From the NCBI GenBank assembly GCA_017399305.1, contig JAFQDK010000038.1, forward strand, positions 1 to 64,000: DNA of 64,000 nt, given 5' to 3'. Under the pieces are notes generated by a model that saw nothing but the letters and a program-made list of their open reading frames with translations, was not told the DNA's origin and did not search any database. The stretch is from Clostridia bacterium. Its GTDB lineage: Bacteria > Bacillota > Clostridia > Oscillospirales > CAG-272. Both the position numbers and the translations under genes were made by a program. Shown piece by piece: positions 7,738 to 17,039 of this stretch. The number at the start of each line of letters is the position of its first letter. Position 1 is the stretch's first letter.

Positions 7738-10700
7738 TTATTTTATCGAAAGTTTGATAATACGTACAACGTCAATCATATTGACTTTGCCGTCGCCGTT
7801 TACATCGGCATCTACAGGCTTTTTATTCAAAATGGCATTGAGCGTAAGCAATGCATCACCAACAGTAATTACTTCATTGCCGTCAACATCGCCGACAATG
7901 TTGGGGGTAAGCTCTTCTTCGCCGGTGGATACAACCACAACTTGCTCACGAGCCATATTTGCAGTAAATGTTATCTCATAAACATCGCTTTCAGGAGATG
8001 CGCCACTGTTAGCAAACGGAAGCGCGGATGCATCCTTAGCAATCTTTGTAACAGTGGCAAGCTTGCCATTTACAAGTGCTGATGTTACAGGCACATCAGA
8101 GTGAACACGAACCGTAACACTGCGCTCGGTATAATCTGTTGCAAATTCACCGTCTGTCACGCCGATATTTATGGTAGAAATTACACCCTCTGTAGTAACG
8201 CTTACATCCGTGGTGCGGAACTCGCCGTCAAGATAGCTTTCTGTTGCGCCGTCGTCCTCATAAAGAGTTGCACTTCCCTCTCCGAGACCGTAGACATTGA
8301 GCGAAACATTCTGCCAATCTGCACCGGAAAGAGGAGATTCAACAGCGGATGAAAGGACTACAGCTCCGCTTCGAACATAGATAGGCGAAGAATATACATC
8401 CTTTGTAACGGTAATTGTCTTAGGTCCTGTGATGACCTCGCCTGTGAACACGTCTATCCATTCGCCGTCAGGGATAAATACGCTTCTTGTGGATTCATCA
8501 GCCTCGGTAACAGGGTCATACACAAAGTGAAGCTGTGCCTTGGCAGCCGCCTCATAATACTCTATGACGATATCATAGGTTACGCCTGCTTTAAGTACAT
8601 CTGTCGTATTCATATCAGAGTCGGCAAACAGATTTGACCACGAGCCGGCAAAAAGCTCACCGTTGATAAAGATTCGTCCGCCGTCGTCAACGATAAGTCC
8701 GATATAGCAATCTACCTCAGGGGTGATCGTGCCGGTGTAGCGTGCAGCAAAATAGTCTGCATCCACTCCGTTTGGCGACCACTGATCCCAGAAGTTGCTT
8801 ATCTCTGAAACGGTTTCTGTATAAGCGGGAGTACCGTCAAAGTAGTTGTTCTTTGACAATCCCTCAATGTCATAATATGCGCCATCAAGTCCGTTTTCGC
8901 CCGCAGAATTCTTAAGCCATGATGACGGAACCACCGAAGTACCGTCACCGGGAGTGCCGTTAAACGGTGCAACAAGGATATCCTTACCCAGCAGATACTG
9001 AGTATTGTCCTTTGACTCCTCATATTCAGGATAGTGGAAATCAAGTCTGCGGATAAGCGGCATACCTGTCGCATGGTTTTCGTATGCAAGTGCGTAAGTA
9101 TACGGCATAAGGTGATAACGCATATGAAAATAATTGCGTACCGCCGTTTCCGCTACCTCAGTATAGCTCCAAGGATAGTGGGGATTCTTGGGGTTGATAT
9201 CCGAATGAACGCGGAGTGACGATGCGAACGCGCCAAACTGCATCCAACGGATAAATGCGTTTTCTGAAACGGTATCGTTGTTTCTAAAGCCGCCAAGGTC
9301 AGCCGAGATATATGGGCTGCCACCGACCACACCGGAAACTACCGTATTCTCGATTTCTCTGCCGAGCTGCAAAACGTCGCCGTAAATGTCGCCCGACCAC
9401 TGCATACCGTAGCGATGACCGATTACCGACGGGTCGCCCTCGATAAATCCGTGGCGTAACCAATCGGCATTGGTGAGCATAAGCACACGCTGTCCGTATT
9501 CACCTTCGACGGCGGAATCTGCATTATATTTTGCCATGGTGTCATAGTAGAGTACCTGACCGAGTGTGGAATAAAGAACATTGGTATAAGGCGATTTTAT
9601 TGTATACGACCAGTTGCGGTCATACCACCAGCCGTCAAGTCCCATTTCCATAAGCTTTGAAATGTTTGCACACTGCCACTTGAGTTCTGCCGGCGTGAGA
9701 ATTGTCATTGAAGTGTTGTGAGTATGGTCATTGAAGAGGACAAACACGCCTGCCTCCTGAGCTTTTGCAAGGAAGCCCTCCATATCAGGATAAAGCTCGG
9801 TATTTGTTTCATATCCTGTACCGTCAGTATTTGAGCGCCACTCTGTGTCAATAACAATTACATCAAGCGGAACATCGCGGTCACGGTATTCCTCAATCAT
9901 TGCAAGCTTTTGCTCATCTGAGAATTTTGACCAGCGTGAATACCACGAACCATGGAATTTGATATCCGACATCATGGTACTGCCCGTAAGCGTTACAAAA
10001 TCCTGTCTGAGCTTTGCGCTGTCACCATTGGTTGCAACTACATAATAATCAATATTATCGCTGACTGTCCATCCGCTGTTTTCTGCTTCACTGCCAACAT
10101 ATACCATGCCGCCCTCAGCAGGAACAACACCGTTGTCAACAAGTACATACACATCGGGAGTTTCGCTTGGAGCAGGAAGCGAAGAATAGAAGCCATGCTG
10201 ATATGAAGTGAAATAATCAAAGAGAATATTGCCCTCTTTGTCAAAAATCTTTACATCAGCAGCGGTTGCCCCCTCTAATGGAAGATTGATAACAAGCTTT
10301 GCAGTCTTGATTATTGCGGTTTCACCGTCATTGTCTACCGCCACTGCTGCACCGCCGAATTTTTCGCGATGAGGTACCATAAGAGTTTTTGAATCTACAA
10401 AGCTACCATTTACAGCTTCTTCAACGCGCACAGCAGTGTCAGAAAGCACAGTGATGCGCACATCACCATAGGTATATGAATGAATACCTGCCTCGCCAAA
10501 TGCCTTGTCAGTGTTCTTTGCAGTTACATTTTCCGCAATATATTTATCATTGTTGTAGCTTTCGATAGGATGAAGCTGCATTTCGCCCTGCATAAGGTCG
10601 GCAATAGTATTTGCGACATTGGGAATGGAGGTATCAACGTAGAGATCTGCGGTATATTTACCGTGGTATCTTACGCCGATGTAATTGGAAATACTGCCGC

Positions 10701-12978
10701 TAAAGATAATGTCCGCATCAAAATTACATCTTTCACCTCTCTGTGAACCGCTTAGTACATAGAGTGTACCTGTACCTGCAAAGTCAATCGCGCCGTCAAT
10801 TGTAAGTGTAAGCTTTGCATCGGTTGCATAGTCATTGCCGAGGGATGCGGCGCAAAGTATCTTTGTAATGGTAAGAGTGTCATCTGCATCAGTTGCGCCG
10901 ACGGTGATATTTATTTTTCCTCTGTACTCTGCCTTTAGGTCGCGATTACCGCCGCTTACATAATTGTACTTACCCGAACGGATAGTTACGTCAGTTGAAT
11001 AACCGTGTGACGGCACGTCACCCGTAGAGGAAAAATGTGAATCCCAGCCGCCGACAACATACATGGGGGTACTGTTGCCCATGGTGATACCCTCGCCCAT
11101 GACAAGCTTGTTTCCGCGTGCCTCAAATACCGTGGAAGCAGAAGGAACAATTGTGATATTCTCAACTGTAAATGCGCCGCCGAGCGAGAACTGATTTGCG
11201 GTGTTCAATGTGCCGCCACTGACTGTTATGTTGCCTTTATATTCTGGTGAAATATATCCACTTGGTACACTTGCACTGTCAACAATGTGAATATTAACGG
11301 TCACACCGTCGCTCGCAACAGCTGCAGCGTGTATCATTGCATCGGTAAAGGTTGCAAAAGGAGTATCGGAAGTACCAACAGTAGCAATGTTATCCGTGGT
11401 GAAGCTTGTCACACCATTTGCAGAAACGTATACCTCGGTTTCGCTACGCGAAAGATAAACATATCCGCAACCGGAACATACATAGCTTGCCTTGGCATTG
11501 ACTGCTGTGGCTGAAAGAACAATGCTACCTTTGTGGTTGTCTGCATCCCTTTCACTTGCAACTTCAAAATCATGGCCGCATTTGCCGCAGGTATATATAT
11601 CTGTACCGCCGGCAATACAGGTTGCCGCAACTTTCACGCTCTTGAAAGTCGCCTCTCCGTCATGCGCGCATGACGATGCACCGCAAACAGTGCAGATCGT
11701 ATTTTCAAATGTGTGCTCCTCGATTTCGGTTTCATATCCGCAATAGCAAGTCTTGTAGTGACCGTCACTGCTTGTTGAAACATATTCGCCGAGAGTGTGG
11801 GTGTGATAAACCGCAAGCTCGGGAACGCCGTTTCCGATTATCCAGCCTTCTTCTTTGGTGAGTCTTGATGCAAGGTCTGCTTCTTCGGTGATAAGAATAC
11901 CGTGCGTAGCAGTACCGCCGACTCCGCTTGCGTAAAAGCAATCAACAACCTCGCAACTGCGGATAACGCCGCCTATAGGTTCAACATAATTTGTTGCGGT
12001 TGTGACTATCTTGCCCGCGCTGTAGCAGTTTTCAAACGTGCCCTTATACGCGGTTGTGCCGCTATTGCCGCAGTAGGACATGATACCGCCTACATAGCCG
12101 CCGCTTACTGTAAGAGTACCGTTATTGATACAGTTTTTGAATACAAGCTTTTCTGCATCTGTTGAATAATTGCGGATAAAGCCGACAATGCCGCCTGTGC
12201 GACCGGGAGTTGTCATATCACCGTCATTCTGACAGTTTGTAAAGCTTACGGGAGAAGCATTTGAGGATGCAAGTGCTACGATACCACCGTAATAGTTGCC
12301 CGATGTAACGGTAGCGGTGATGTCGCCTGCGTTGTAAAGGTTTTCGTAGGTTATAGTGATATCCTGTGAAGAGGAAATTGCCCTTGCTACTACACCGCCA
12401 ATCATAGTTTCACCGGTGATGTTGCCGTAGTTTTTCACATTGCGGACAACCTTTGTCTGGTCGCCTGTCGAGGTGTTGGAATGGACACCGCCGACAATGC
12501 CGCCTACCTTGTTTACACCGCTTACCGTACAATAATTTGTAAGGTTTTCAAGCGTTGTATTTCCCCATGCACAGCCCACAATAGAGCCTGTGCCGGCTGT
12601 ATCAACGCCAGAACCAGACGCCTCTGTTGAAGTAACAGAGCCATATGTTGCAAAATTTTTTATAGTTGCCGAATCCACATATCCGAAAAGTCCGAACGCC
12701 GGAAGTGTGGAGTTTTCAAGCTTAATACCTTTAATGCTATAGCCTTTACCGTCAAAACTACCTGAAAAAGGAGTTTCTACAGTACCGATAGCGGTCTGCC
12801 CTGCACATGATGCAAGGTCTATATCCCCGGACAATATATAGTCTCCACTCCACGCTGACGGTGTGTTCATCAGCAAGAGAAATTCTTCTGCCGAGTCAAT
12901 GCTCTCATCAAGCTCGACTGCATAAACAGAAAAAGCAAGGAGTAAAAGCATCAATAGAAATACTATTATTTTTTTCAT
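7738..12978 (-). CDS. Secreted multidomain GH31 glycosidase with GLUG repeats, PA14-like and dockerin modules
   Basis: A 1746-residue extracellular enzyme. The ATG at 12978 (MKKIIVFLLMLLLLAFSVYA, signal peptide) has AAAGGA upstream, so more upstream starts are unlikely. In order: GLUG-type beta-helical repeats (about 25-390), a Cys-rich CxxC segment (about 400-510), a VYVSANG beta-helix-like region to ~830, the GH31 core, a PA14-like domain (about 1430-1540), a beta domain, and a type I dockerin at the C-terminus (GDVDGNEVITVGD and ADVNGDGKVNMID). The GH31 nucleophile is probably Asp1120 (WWYDRN) and the acid/base Asp1197 (WSGDIYG). WWYD is unlike the WxDMNE of classic alpha-glucosidases, so specificity is open. 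Cotranscribed with the next GH31. Confidence 0.85.
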   Translation of the reverse strand: MKKIIVFLLMLLLLAFSVYAVELDESIDSAEEFLLLMNTPSAWSGDYILSGDIDLASCAGQTAIGTVETPFSGSFDGKGYSIKGIKLENSTLPAFGLFGYVDSATIKNFATYGSVTSTEASGSGVDTAGTGSIVGCAWGNTTLENLTNYCTVSGVNKVGGIVGGVHSNTSTGDQTKVVRNVKNYGNITGETMIGGVVARAISSSQDITITYENLYNAGDITATVTSGNYYGGIVALASSNASPVSFTNCQNDGDMTTPGRTGGIVGFIRNYSTDAEKLVFKNCINNGTLTVSGGYVGGIMSYCGNSGTTAYKGTFENCYSAGKIVTTATNYVEPIGGVIRSCEVVDCFYASGVGGTATHGILITEEADLASRLTKEEGWIIGNGVPELAVYHTHTLGEYVSTSSDGHYKTCYCGYETEIEEHTFENTICTVCGASSCAHDGEATFKSVKVAATCIAGGTDIYTCGKCGHDFEVASERDADNHKGSIVLSATAVNAKASYVCSGCGYVYLSRSETEVYVSANGVTSFTTDNIATVGTSDTPFATFTDAMIHAAAVASDGVTVNIHIVDSASVPSGYISPEYKGNITVSGGTLNTANQFSLGGAFTVENITIVPSASTVFEARGNKLVMGEGITMGNSTPMYVVGGWDSHFSSTGDVPSHGYSTDVTIRSGKYNYVSGGNRDLKAEYRGKINITVGATDADDTLTITKILCAASLGNDYATDAKLTLTIDGAIDFAGTGTLYVLSGSQRGERCNFDADIIFSGSISNYIGVRYHGKYTADLYVDTSIPNVANTIADLMQGEMQLHPIESYNNDKYIAENVTAKNTDKAFGEAGIHSYTYGDVRITVLSDTAVRVEEAVNGSFVDSKTLMVPHREKFGGAAVAVDNDGETAIIKTAKLVINLPLEGATAADVKIFDKEGNILFDYFTSYQHGFYSSLPAPSETPDVYVLVDNGVVPAEGGMVYVGSEAENSGWTVSDNIDYYVVATNGDSAKLRQDFVTLTGSTMMSDIKFHGSWYSRWSKFSDEQKLAMIEEYRDRDVPLDVIVIDTEWRSNTDGTGYETNTELYPDMEGFLAKAQEAGVFVLFNDHTHNTSMTILTPAELKWQCANISKLMEMGLDGWWYDRNWSYTIKSPYTNVLYSTLGQVLYYDTMAKYNADSAVEGEYGQRVLMLTNADWLRHGFIEGDPSVIGHRYGMQWSGDIYGDVLQLGREIENTVVSGVVGGSPYISADLGGFRNNDTVSENAFIRWMQFGAFASSLRVHSDINPKNPHYPWSYTEVAETAVRNYFHMRYHLMPYTYALAYENHATGMPLIRRLDFHYPEYEESKDNTQYLLGKDILVAPFNGTPGDGTSVVPSSWLKNSAGENGLDGAYYDIEGLSKNNYFDGTPAYTETVSEISNFWDQWSPNGVDADYFAARYTGTITPEVDCYIGLIVDDGGRIFINGELFAGSWSNLFADSDMNTTDVLKAGVTYDIVIEYYEAAAKAQLHFVYDPVTEADESTRSVFIPDGEWIDVFTGEVITGPKTITVTKDVYSSPIYVRSGAVVLSSAVESPLSGADWQNVSLNVYGLGEGSATLYEDDGATESYLDGEFRTTDVSVTTEGVISTINIGVTDGEFATDYTERSVTVRVHSDVPVTSALVNGKLATVTKIAKDASALPFANSGASPESDVYEITFTANMAREQVVVVSTGEEELTPNIVGDVDGNEVITVGDALLTLNAILNKKPVDADVNGDGKVNMIDVVRIIKLSIK

Positions 12979-13015
12979 TGTTATGACCATTCCTTTCTTA
13001 GAAGCACGTAACTTT

Positions 13016-15394
13016 TTAAATTGCAGATAAAATTTCAATAAGTGCGCCTTTGAGATATTCATTTTGGGCTACAGTGCAAACTTCCATTACACGTGATGCC
13101 GCGCTATCGGTCTTATTGACGATTCGATTCAGTGCTTCAAGTGACATTGCCGGTAGACCTTTCATGCTAATCATCAAGTCGTACACGGTCTCCTTCACCT
13201 CATTTTCAGGTAATACACCGCTTGTTTTTACTATAACGGTCATAGTTGAATCCTCGGTTACAGCAAAGCTGGATGTAGTGACAGTATGGCACTTGTCCGA
13301 ATATACAAAATCAATCGGATCACCGTCTAAAGTAACCTCACTTGGCTTTTCAAAAGCAACAAAGCTAACCGCATACTCACGCTTTTTCGGTATTCCCTCG
13401 GTTGCTTTGGGCGCTTTGACAGTAAGAACAGAATTCTCGCCGTAAGCAAATGTATATTCGGTGCGACAAATAACATTGTTTTTCTTATTACCGCCGTTAT
13501 CTTCAACCATTGTAAAGCTGCCGTCTGCACCGCCGAATACGCGAAGCTCGATTGCGTCAGGATTATCAGTACCATTTTTTACACCGTCGTTTGAGAGCGG
13601 TATTATCGAACCTGCCTTGGCAAACAGTGGGAATGTATCAAGAGTGCGATACGCCTTGAACTTCTTATTTCCGCTATATACTCTGCCGTTGAAAAAGTCA
13701 ATATATATTCCCTCGGGAAGCCATACCTGGACACTTGCAAGTCCGCTTTCGGTATCGCGCTTTGAGGTGATGGGTGCGGCAATAAGCGATGAACCATACC
13801 AATACTCATTCTTCACCTCTAAAACCTCACCTGCCAATGGGTGAGTGTGATACATCGGGCGTACGAGCGGTATGCCTTCCTCATGATTGCGATACATCAT
13901 GGTATAGATATAAGGTATGAGTCTATGGCGAAGTCGCATAAAATCGCCAACGATACTAAGGGCTTCATTACCCCATTTCCAAGGTTCTTTCGAAACGAAC
14001 TGATGGGGCGTTGAATGGAGACGCATTATCGGAGAAAATACACCGAGCTGTGCCCAGCGGGTATAGAGCTCGGCATCGCGGATACCCGGTTTAAAACCTC
14101 CGATATCATGGCTCCACCAAGAAAATCCAACATTTGATGCGGTGGCTGTGAAATACGGCTGGAACTGCAAGCTCTCCCACGAAATAACAGTATCACCGGA
14201 AAAACCTATCGGATAGCGATGCGATCCAACCTCGGCATAACGCGAAAAATTCAGCGCGCGCTTCTCGCCGCGAGCCCCATCAAGATAGTGACAATGATTG
14301 AGCATCCAAAGTGCATCATAGCCCGCAATTTTTGAACCGCCCGGCTGCTGCCAGTCTACCCACCAAAAGTCTACACCGTCATCCTCATATGGATGAAGTA
14401 CCTTGTCAAAATAGCTTTGCATAAATGCTCGGTCAGACACATCAAACTCAACGGGCTTGCCGTTTTTCTCCTTGCCAAGAGTTTCGCACATATCATCATA
14501 CTGCGCCTCGTCTGACAGAATTCCGTCACGCGGATGAAGATTGAGTGCAGTCTTTATGCCTCGGTCGTGAAGAGATGTGAGGAACTTCTTATAGTCAGGG
14601 AAAAGTTCCTTGTTCCAGGTAAAGCCTGTCCACTTTCTTACGCCGTCTGCCGCTTTTGTAATATGCCAATCCATATCAACGATGCCAACCGCAAGAGGAA
14701 TATTCTCCTCAGCGAATTTATCCATAAGCTCGAGGTACTCTTTGTCAGAATATCTGTAATAACGGCTCCACCAGTTACCAAGCGCATAACGAGGGAGTAA
14801 CGGTACAGGTGCGGACAGCTTATAGAAATCCTTGATGCACGCTTCGGGGAACTGTGCATTGCCAAAGAAATACAAGTCTATACGGCCGTTACCTCCAACG
14901 GGGACAGGCCAGCCGTCCTCACCTATTGCAATAGTATTGCTGTCATCAAGCAAGCTGAACGCTCTTGTTCTTCCTACAAGTCCGTCAGGCAGAGGAATAG
15001 CACCGTTTACACCGTCGAGCGTGCGTACTGTTCCGCCATAGTTGTGCGGCAATTCCCTGCCATAAAACCAGTACTGCGCCTGATAACGTTTTGTAGCTTT
15101 GACCGAAATCTGAAGTCCTGTCTTTGAAAAAGGTTTTTCATCATATGTAAGATGCAGGTATTCGGTAACGATATGCAAATACCCGTCTTCAAAATAGCTT
15201 TCGTACTTCGGCTCAGCAAACGCACGGTTGAAGGCAATACGGGTAGCCCTATCCTCAAACACACCATCGGGACTGTATTCAAGGCGAAGAAGCTGCTCGG
15301 TAAGCACGGTAAAGCGGTATTTATCGCCCTTTACAACAAAGCGCTCATCCGCTTTAGGGTGCATTTCAAATATAGAGGTATCGCAGATTGACAT
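13016..15394 (-). CDS. Intracellular GH31 alpha-glycosidase
   Basis: A 792-residue GH31 enzyme without a signal peptide. The start at 15394 (MSICDTSIF) has GGGAGGAAAGG immediately upstream. An N-terminal beta-sandwich (LLRLEYSPDG) is followed by the barrel with IVDMDWH, the nucleophile motif FWWVDWQQ (Asp347), the acid/base in GFSGDTV (Asp401) and SHDIGGF. FWWVDW differs from the usual GH31 W-x-D-M/F-N/G-E, so alpha-glucosidase is a default label; activity on another alpha-linked sugar is possible. It lies 37 bp before the secreted dockerin GH31, first in that operon and divergent from an AraC regulator. It may hydrolyse oligosaccharides released outside by its neighbour. Confidence 0.88.
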   Translation of the reverse strand: MSICDTSIFEMHPKADERFVVKGDKYRFTVLTEQLLRLEYSPDGVFEDRATRIAFNRAFAEPKYESYFEDGYLHIVTEYLHLTYDEKPFSKTGLQISVKATKRYQAQYWFYGRELPHNYGGTVRTLDGVNGAIPLPDGLVGRTRAFSLLDDSNTIAIGEDGWPVPVGGNGRIDLYFFGNAQFPEACIKDFYKLSAPVPLLPRYALGNWWSRYYRYSDKEYLELMDKFAEENIPLAVGIVDMDWHITKAADGVRKWTGFTWNKELFPDYKKFLTSLHDRGIKTALNLHPRDGILSDEAQYDDMCETLGKEKNGKPVEFDVSDRAFMQSYFDKVLHPYEDDGVDFWWVDWQQPGGSKIAGYDALWMLNHCHYLDGARGEKRALNFSRYAEVGSHRYPIGFSGDTVISWESLQFQPYFTATASNVGFSWWSHDIGGFKPGIRDAELYTRWAQLGVFSPIMRLHSTPHQFVSKEPWKWGNEALSIVGDFMRLRHRLIPYIYTMMYRNHEEGIPLVRPMYHTHPLAGEVLEVKNEYWYGSSLIAAPITSKRDTESGLASVQVWLPEGIYIDFFNGRVYSGNKKFKAYRTLDTFPLFAKAGSIIPLSNDGVKNGTDNPDAIELRVFGGADGSFTMVEDNGGNKKNNVICRTEYTFAYGENSVLTVKAPKATEGIPKKREYAVSFVAFEKPSEVTLDGDPIDFVYSDKCHTVTTSSFAVTEDSTMTVIVKTSGVLPENEVKETVYDLMISMKGLPAMSLEALNRIVNKTDSAASRVMEVCTVAQNEYLKGALIEILSAI

Positions 15395-15459
15395 ATCCTT
15401 TCCTCCCATAATATCATTTTCTAGTTTAATAGTAACATGAAAAAGCACTTTTGAAAATC

Positions 15460-15479
15460 AATAACATTTGCCTGTTATT
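15460..15479. promoter_or_regulatory. Inverted repeat in the GH31/AraC intergenic region
   Basis: AATAACA-N6-TGTTATT. Its AACATTT core recurs at about 15484 (21 bp on) and 15537. It is a candidate AraC-protein binding site. Confidence 0.4.
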
Positions 15480-15524
15480 AAAAAACATTTGGATTTTTCA
15501 AACAAAAAAAGCCGCCACTTCCTC

Positions 15525-15553
15525 TTGCAATTCAAAAACATTTCGGTTAAAAT
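15525..15553 (+). promoter_or_regulatory. Promoter of the AraC-family gene
   Basis: TTGCAA (15525-15530), 17-bp spacer, TAAAAT (15548-15553). One AACATTT copy falls inside the spacer. Confidence 0.65.
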
Positions 15554-15571
15554 AGATGTGAGGTGATAGTG

Positions 15572-16339
15572 ATGGTTTATCAATTACATCGCGACAACGA
15601 AGAATACTTTTGCTACGGAAGATGCCTGTCAAATCTGCATTTTCACCGTGCGATAGAACTTATCTACTGCATCACAAATCAAAAACCTATAATAATAAGC
15701 GGAAAAGAAATGACTCTTGAAGAAGGTGAACTGCTATTTGTCCCTCCGCTTGTGCCACACCTGTATGTGCCTGTAAAAACACACCGCTCACTATGCGTTG
15801 TAATGCCTGTATCATACAGTGATATACTTGAAGAGCATATCAAAGGAAAAAGCTTTAGCGAATACATCGTACATGACAAAGCACTTGCAAAAGATATATT
15901 TGACCATATGTGCATGCTTGAAAACTGCACAGAGCCGCTACTTAAGCAAGGTATATATACTTACATCATTGCGCGTATTATTTCTCATCTTCCGCTCTCA
16001 GAATCAGAGGACAAGCGCAAAGCCGATTTCTCTGTCAATGTGCTAATTTATATTGAAAAGCACTATGCAGAAAAGCTATCGTCCAAAACAGTAGCCAAAG
16101 CTCTCGGCTACAATCACTGCTATTTCTCTTCGCTGTTCAACCAGGCTTTTCGCAGTAATTTTACATACTATCTCAACATGGTACGCATCAACAAAGCATT
16201 ACCTCTTTTAAAAAAACATACTGTTTCGCATACAGCAGAAGCAGTCGGATTTAACAATCTGCAGTCCTTTTACTCTAATTTCAAAAAGGTAACAGGAAAA
16301 ACACCGTCTGAATACTTGCATGGCATAAATAAAAAATAA
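15572..16339 (+). CDS. AraC-family transcriptional regulator
   Basis: A 255-residue regulator with an N-terminal cupin-like sugar-sensing domain (LHFHRAIELIYC, EGELLFVPPLVPHLY) and two C-terminal HTH motifs (residues ~155-250, including LSSKTVAKALGYNHCYFSSLFNQ in the first and HTAEAVGFNNLQSFYSNFKKVTGKTPSEYL in the second). The ATG at 15572 is preceded by GAGGTGAT. It is divergent from the GH31 pair, a typical arrangement for a local activator of carbohydrate genes. The direct repeats in the 178-bp spacer are likely targets. The inducer is presumably a sugar, but that is inference. Confidence 0.88.
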   Translation: MVYQLHRDNEEYFCYGRCLSNLHFHRAIELIYCITNQKPIIISGKEMTLEEGELLFVPPLVPHLYVPVKTHRSLCVVMPVSYSDILEEHIKGKSFSEYIVHDKALAKDIFDHMCMLENCTEPLLKQGIYTYIIARIISHLPLSESEDKRKADFSVNVLIYIEKHYAEKLSSKTVAKALGYNHCYFSSLFNQAFRSNFTYYLNMVRINKALPLLKKHTVSHTAEAVGFNNLQSFYSNFKKVTGKTPSEYLHGINKK

Positions 16340-16365
16340 GACCACGGCCGTGGTCTTATTTTTTA
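16332..16365. terminator. Bidirectional terminator
   Basis: Self-complementary AATAAGACCACGG / CCGTGGTCTTATT with flanking A and T runs, between the convergent AraC and nitroreductase genes. Confidence 0.85.
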
Positions 16366-16884
16366 AACATAGAATATACGCTGTCCCTTACGCGGAGGTG
16401 CATCTGGGGTTTCAATATCGGCATAACCTATAATACAGTTTCCAATGCCCTCATAGTCGCCCTCAATGCCGCACTCACGTAAAATCGCCTTGCCCTCATC
16501 ACACTCAAACACTTCTTTTGCACGATGGATCCAACAGCTTCCAAGCCCAAGCTCATATGCGGCAAGCATCATATTGCCCATTGTAAGACTTCCGTCATAA
16601 AGATATGTTGGATACTGCTTATCGGCAAGCACCACAAGCACGACCGGCGCACCGTAAAACGGGTCAAAGTCTTCTTTGCCGAGGAACTTTGCATTGAGCG
16701 CCGACAGCCTATCACGAAGTGCTTTATCTGTAACCGCAAGCACTATAGGCGACTGAAAGTTGCGCCCATTTGCCGCATAAATTCCGGCAGTGCAGATTCG
16801 CTTGATGAGTTCAATATCAACAGCATCGGGCTTATATTTTTTTATACTGCGGCGTTTAAGTGCCGCTTCATAGATCTCATTCAT
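16363..16884 (-). CDS. Nitroreductase-family flavoprotein
   Basis: A 173-residue FMN-dependent oxidoreductase of the nitroreductase fold. Family marks: RRSIKKYKPDAV at the N-terminus (FMN phosphate contact), AANGRNFQSPIVLAVTD, DGSLTMGNMMLAAYELGLGSCWI and IIGYAD. The ATG at 16884 has AAAGGAGTG 8 bases upstream. It is monocistronic, with a convergent terminator downstream and the WYL regulator divergent upstream. The substrate cannot be told from sequence; it may be a quinone, nitro compound or flavin. The TCGAC elements in the spacer suggest control, possibly by the WYL protein. Confidence 0.85.
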   Translation of the reverse strand: MNEIYEAALKRRSIKKYKPDAVDIELIKRICTAGIYAANGRNFQSPIVLAVTDKALRDRLSALNAKFLGKEDFDPFYGAPVVLVVLADKQYPTYLYDGSLTMGNMMLAAYELGLGSCWIHRAKEVFECDEGKAILRECGIEGDYEGIGNCIIGYADIETPDAPPRKGQRIFYV

Positions 16885-16905
16885 CAGTATCACTCCTTTT
16901 AGTTT

Positions 16906-16935
16906 ATTTTAGCATCTGTGTAGCACTCATGTCAA
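16906..16935 (-). promoter_or_regulatory. Promoter of the nitroreductase gene
   Basis: TTGACA (16935-16930), 18-bp spacer, extended -10 TGCTAAAAT (TAAAAT at 16911-16906). Confidence 0.65.
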
Positions 16936-16937
16936 CC

Positions 16938-16964
16938 TCGACTTATTGTCGATTTTTTTCGACA
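16938..16964. promoter_or_regulatory. Three TCGAC/GTCGA elements
   Basis: TCGAC at ~16938, GTCGA at ~16949 and TCGAC at ~16960 are spaced 11 bp apart, just upstream of the nitroreductase -35. They are a possible operator array shared with the divergent WYL gene. Confidence 0.4.
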
Positions 16965-17000
16965 CCTTGCCAAAACTGTATGGAAATAGTAATAATTATA

Positions 17001-17009
17001 TGCTATAAT
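17001..17009 (+). promoter_or_regulatory. Extended -10 promoter of the WYL regulator
   Basis: TGCTATAAT with TATAAT at 17004-17009. There is no good -35, as is usual for extended -10 promoters. Confidence 0.5.
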
Positions 17010-17039
17010 CGATACAAAGAAAATACACAAGGAGAAATC

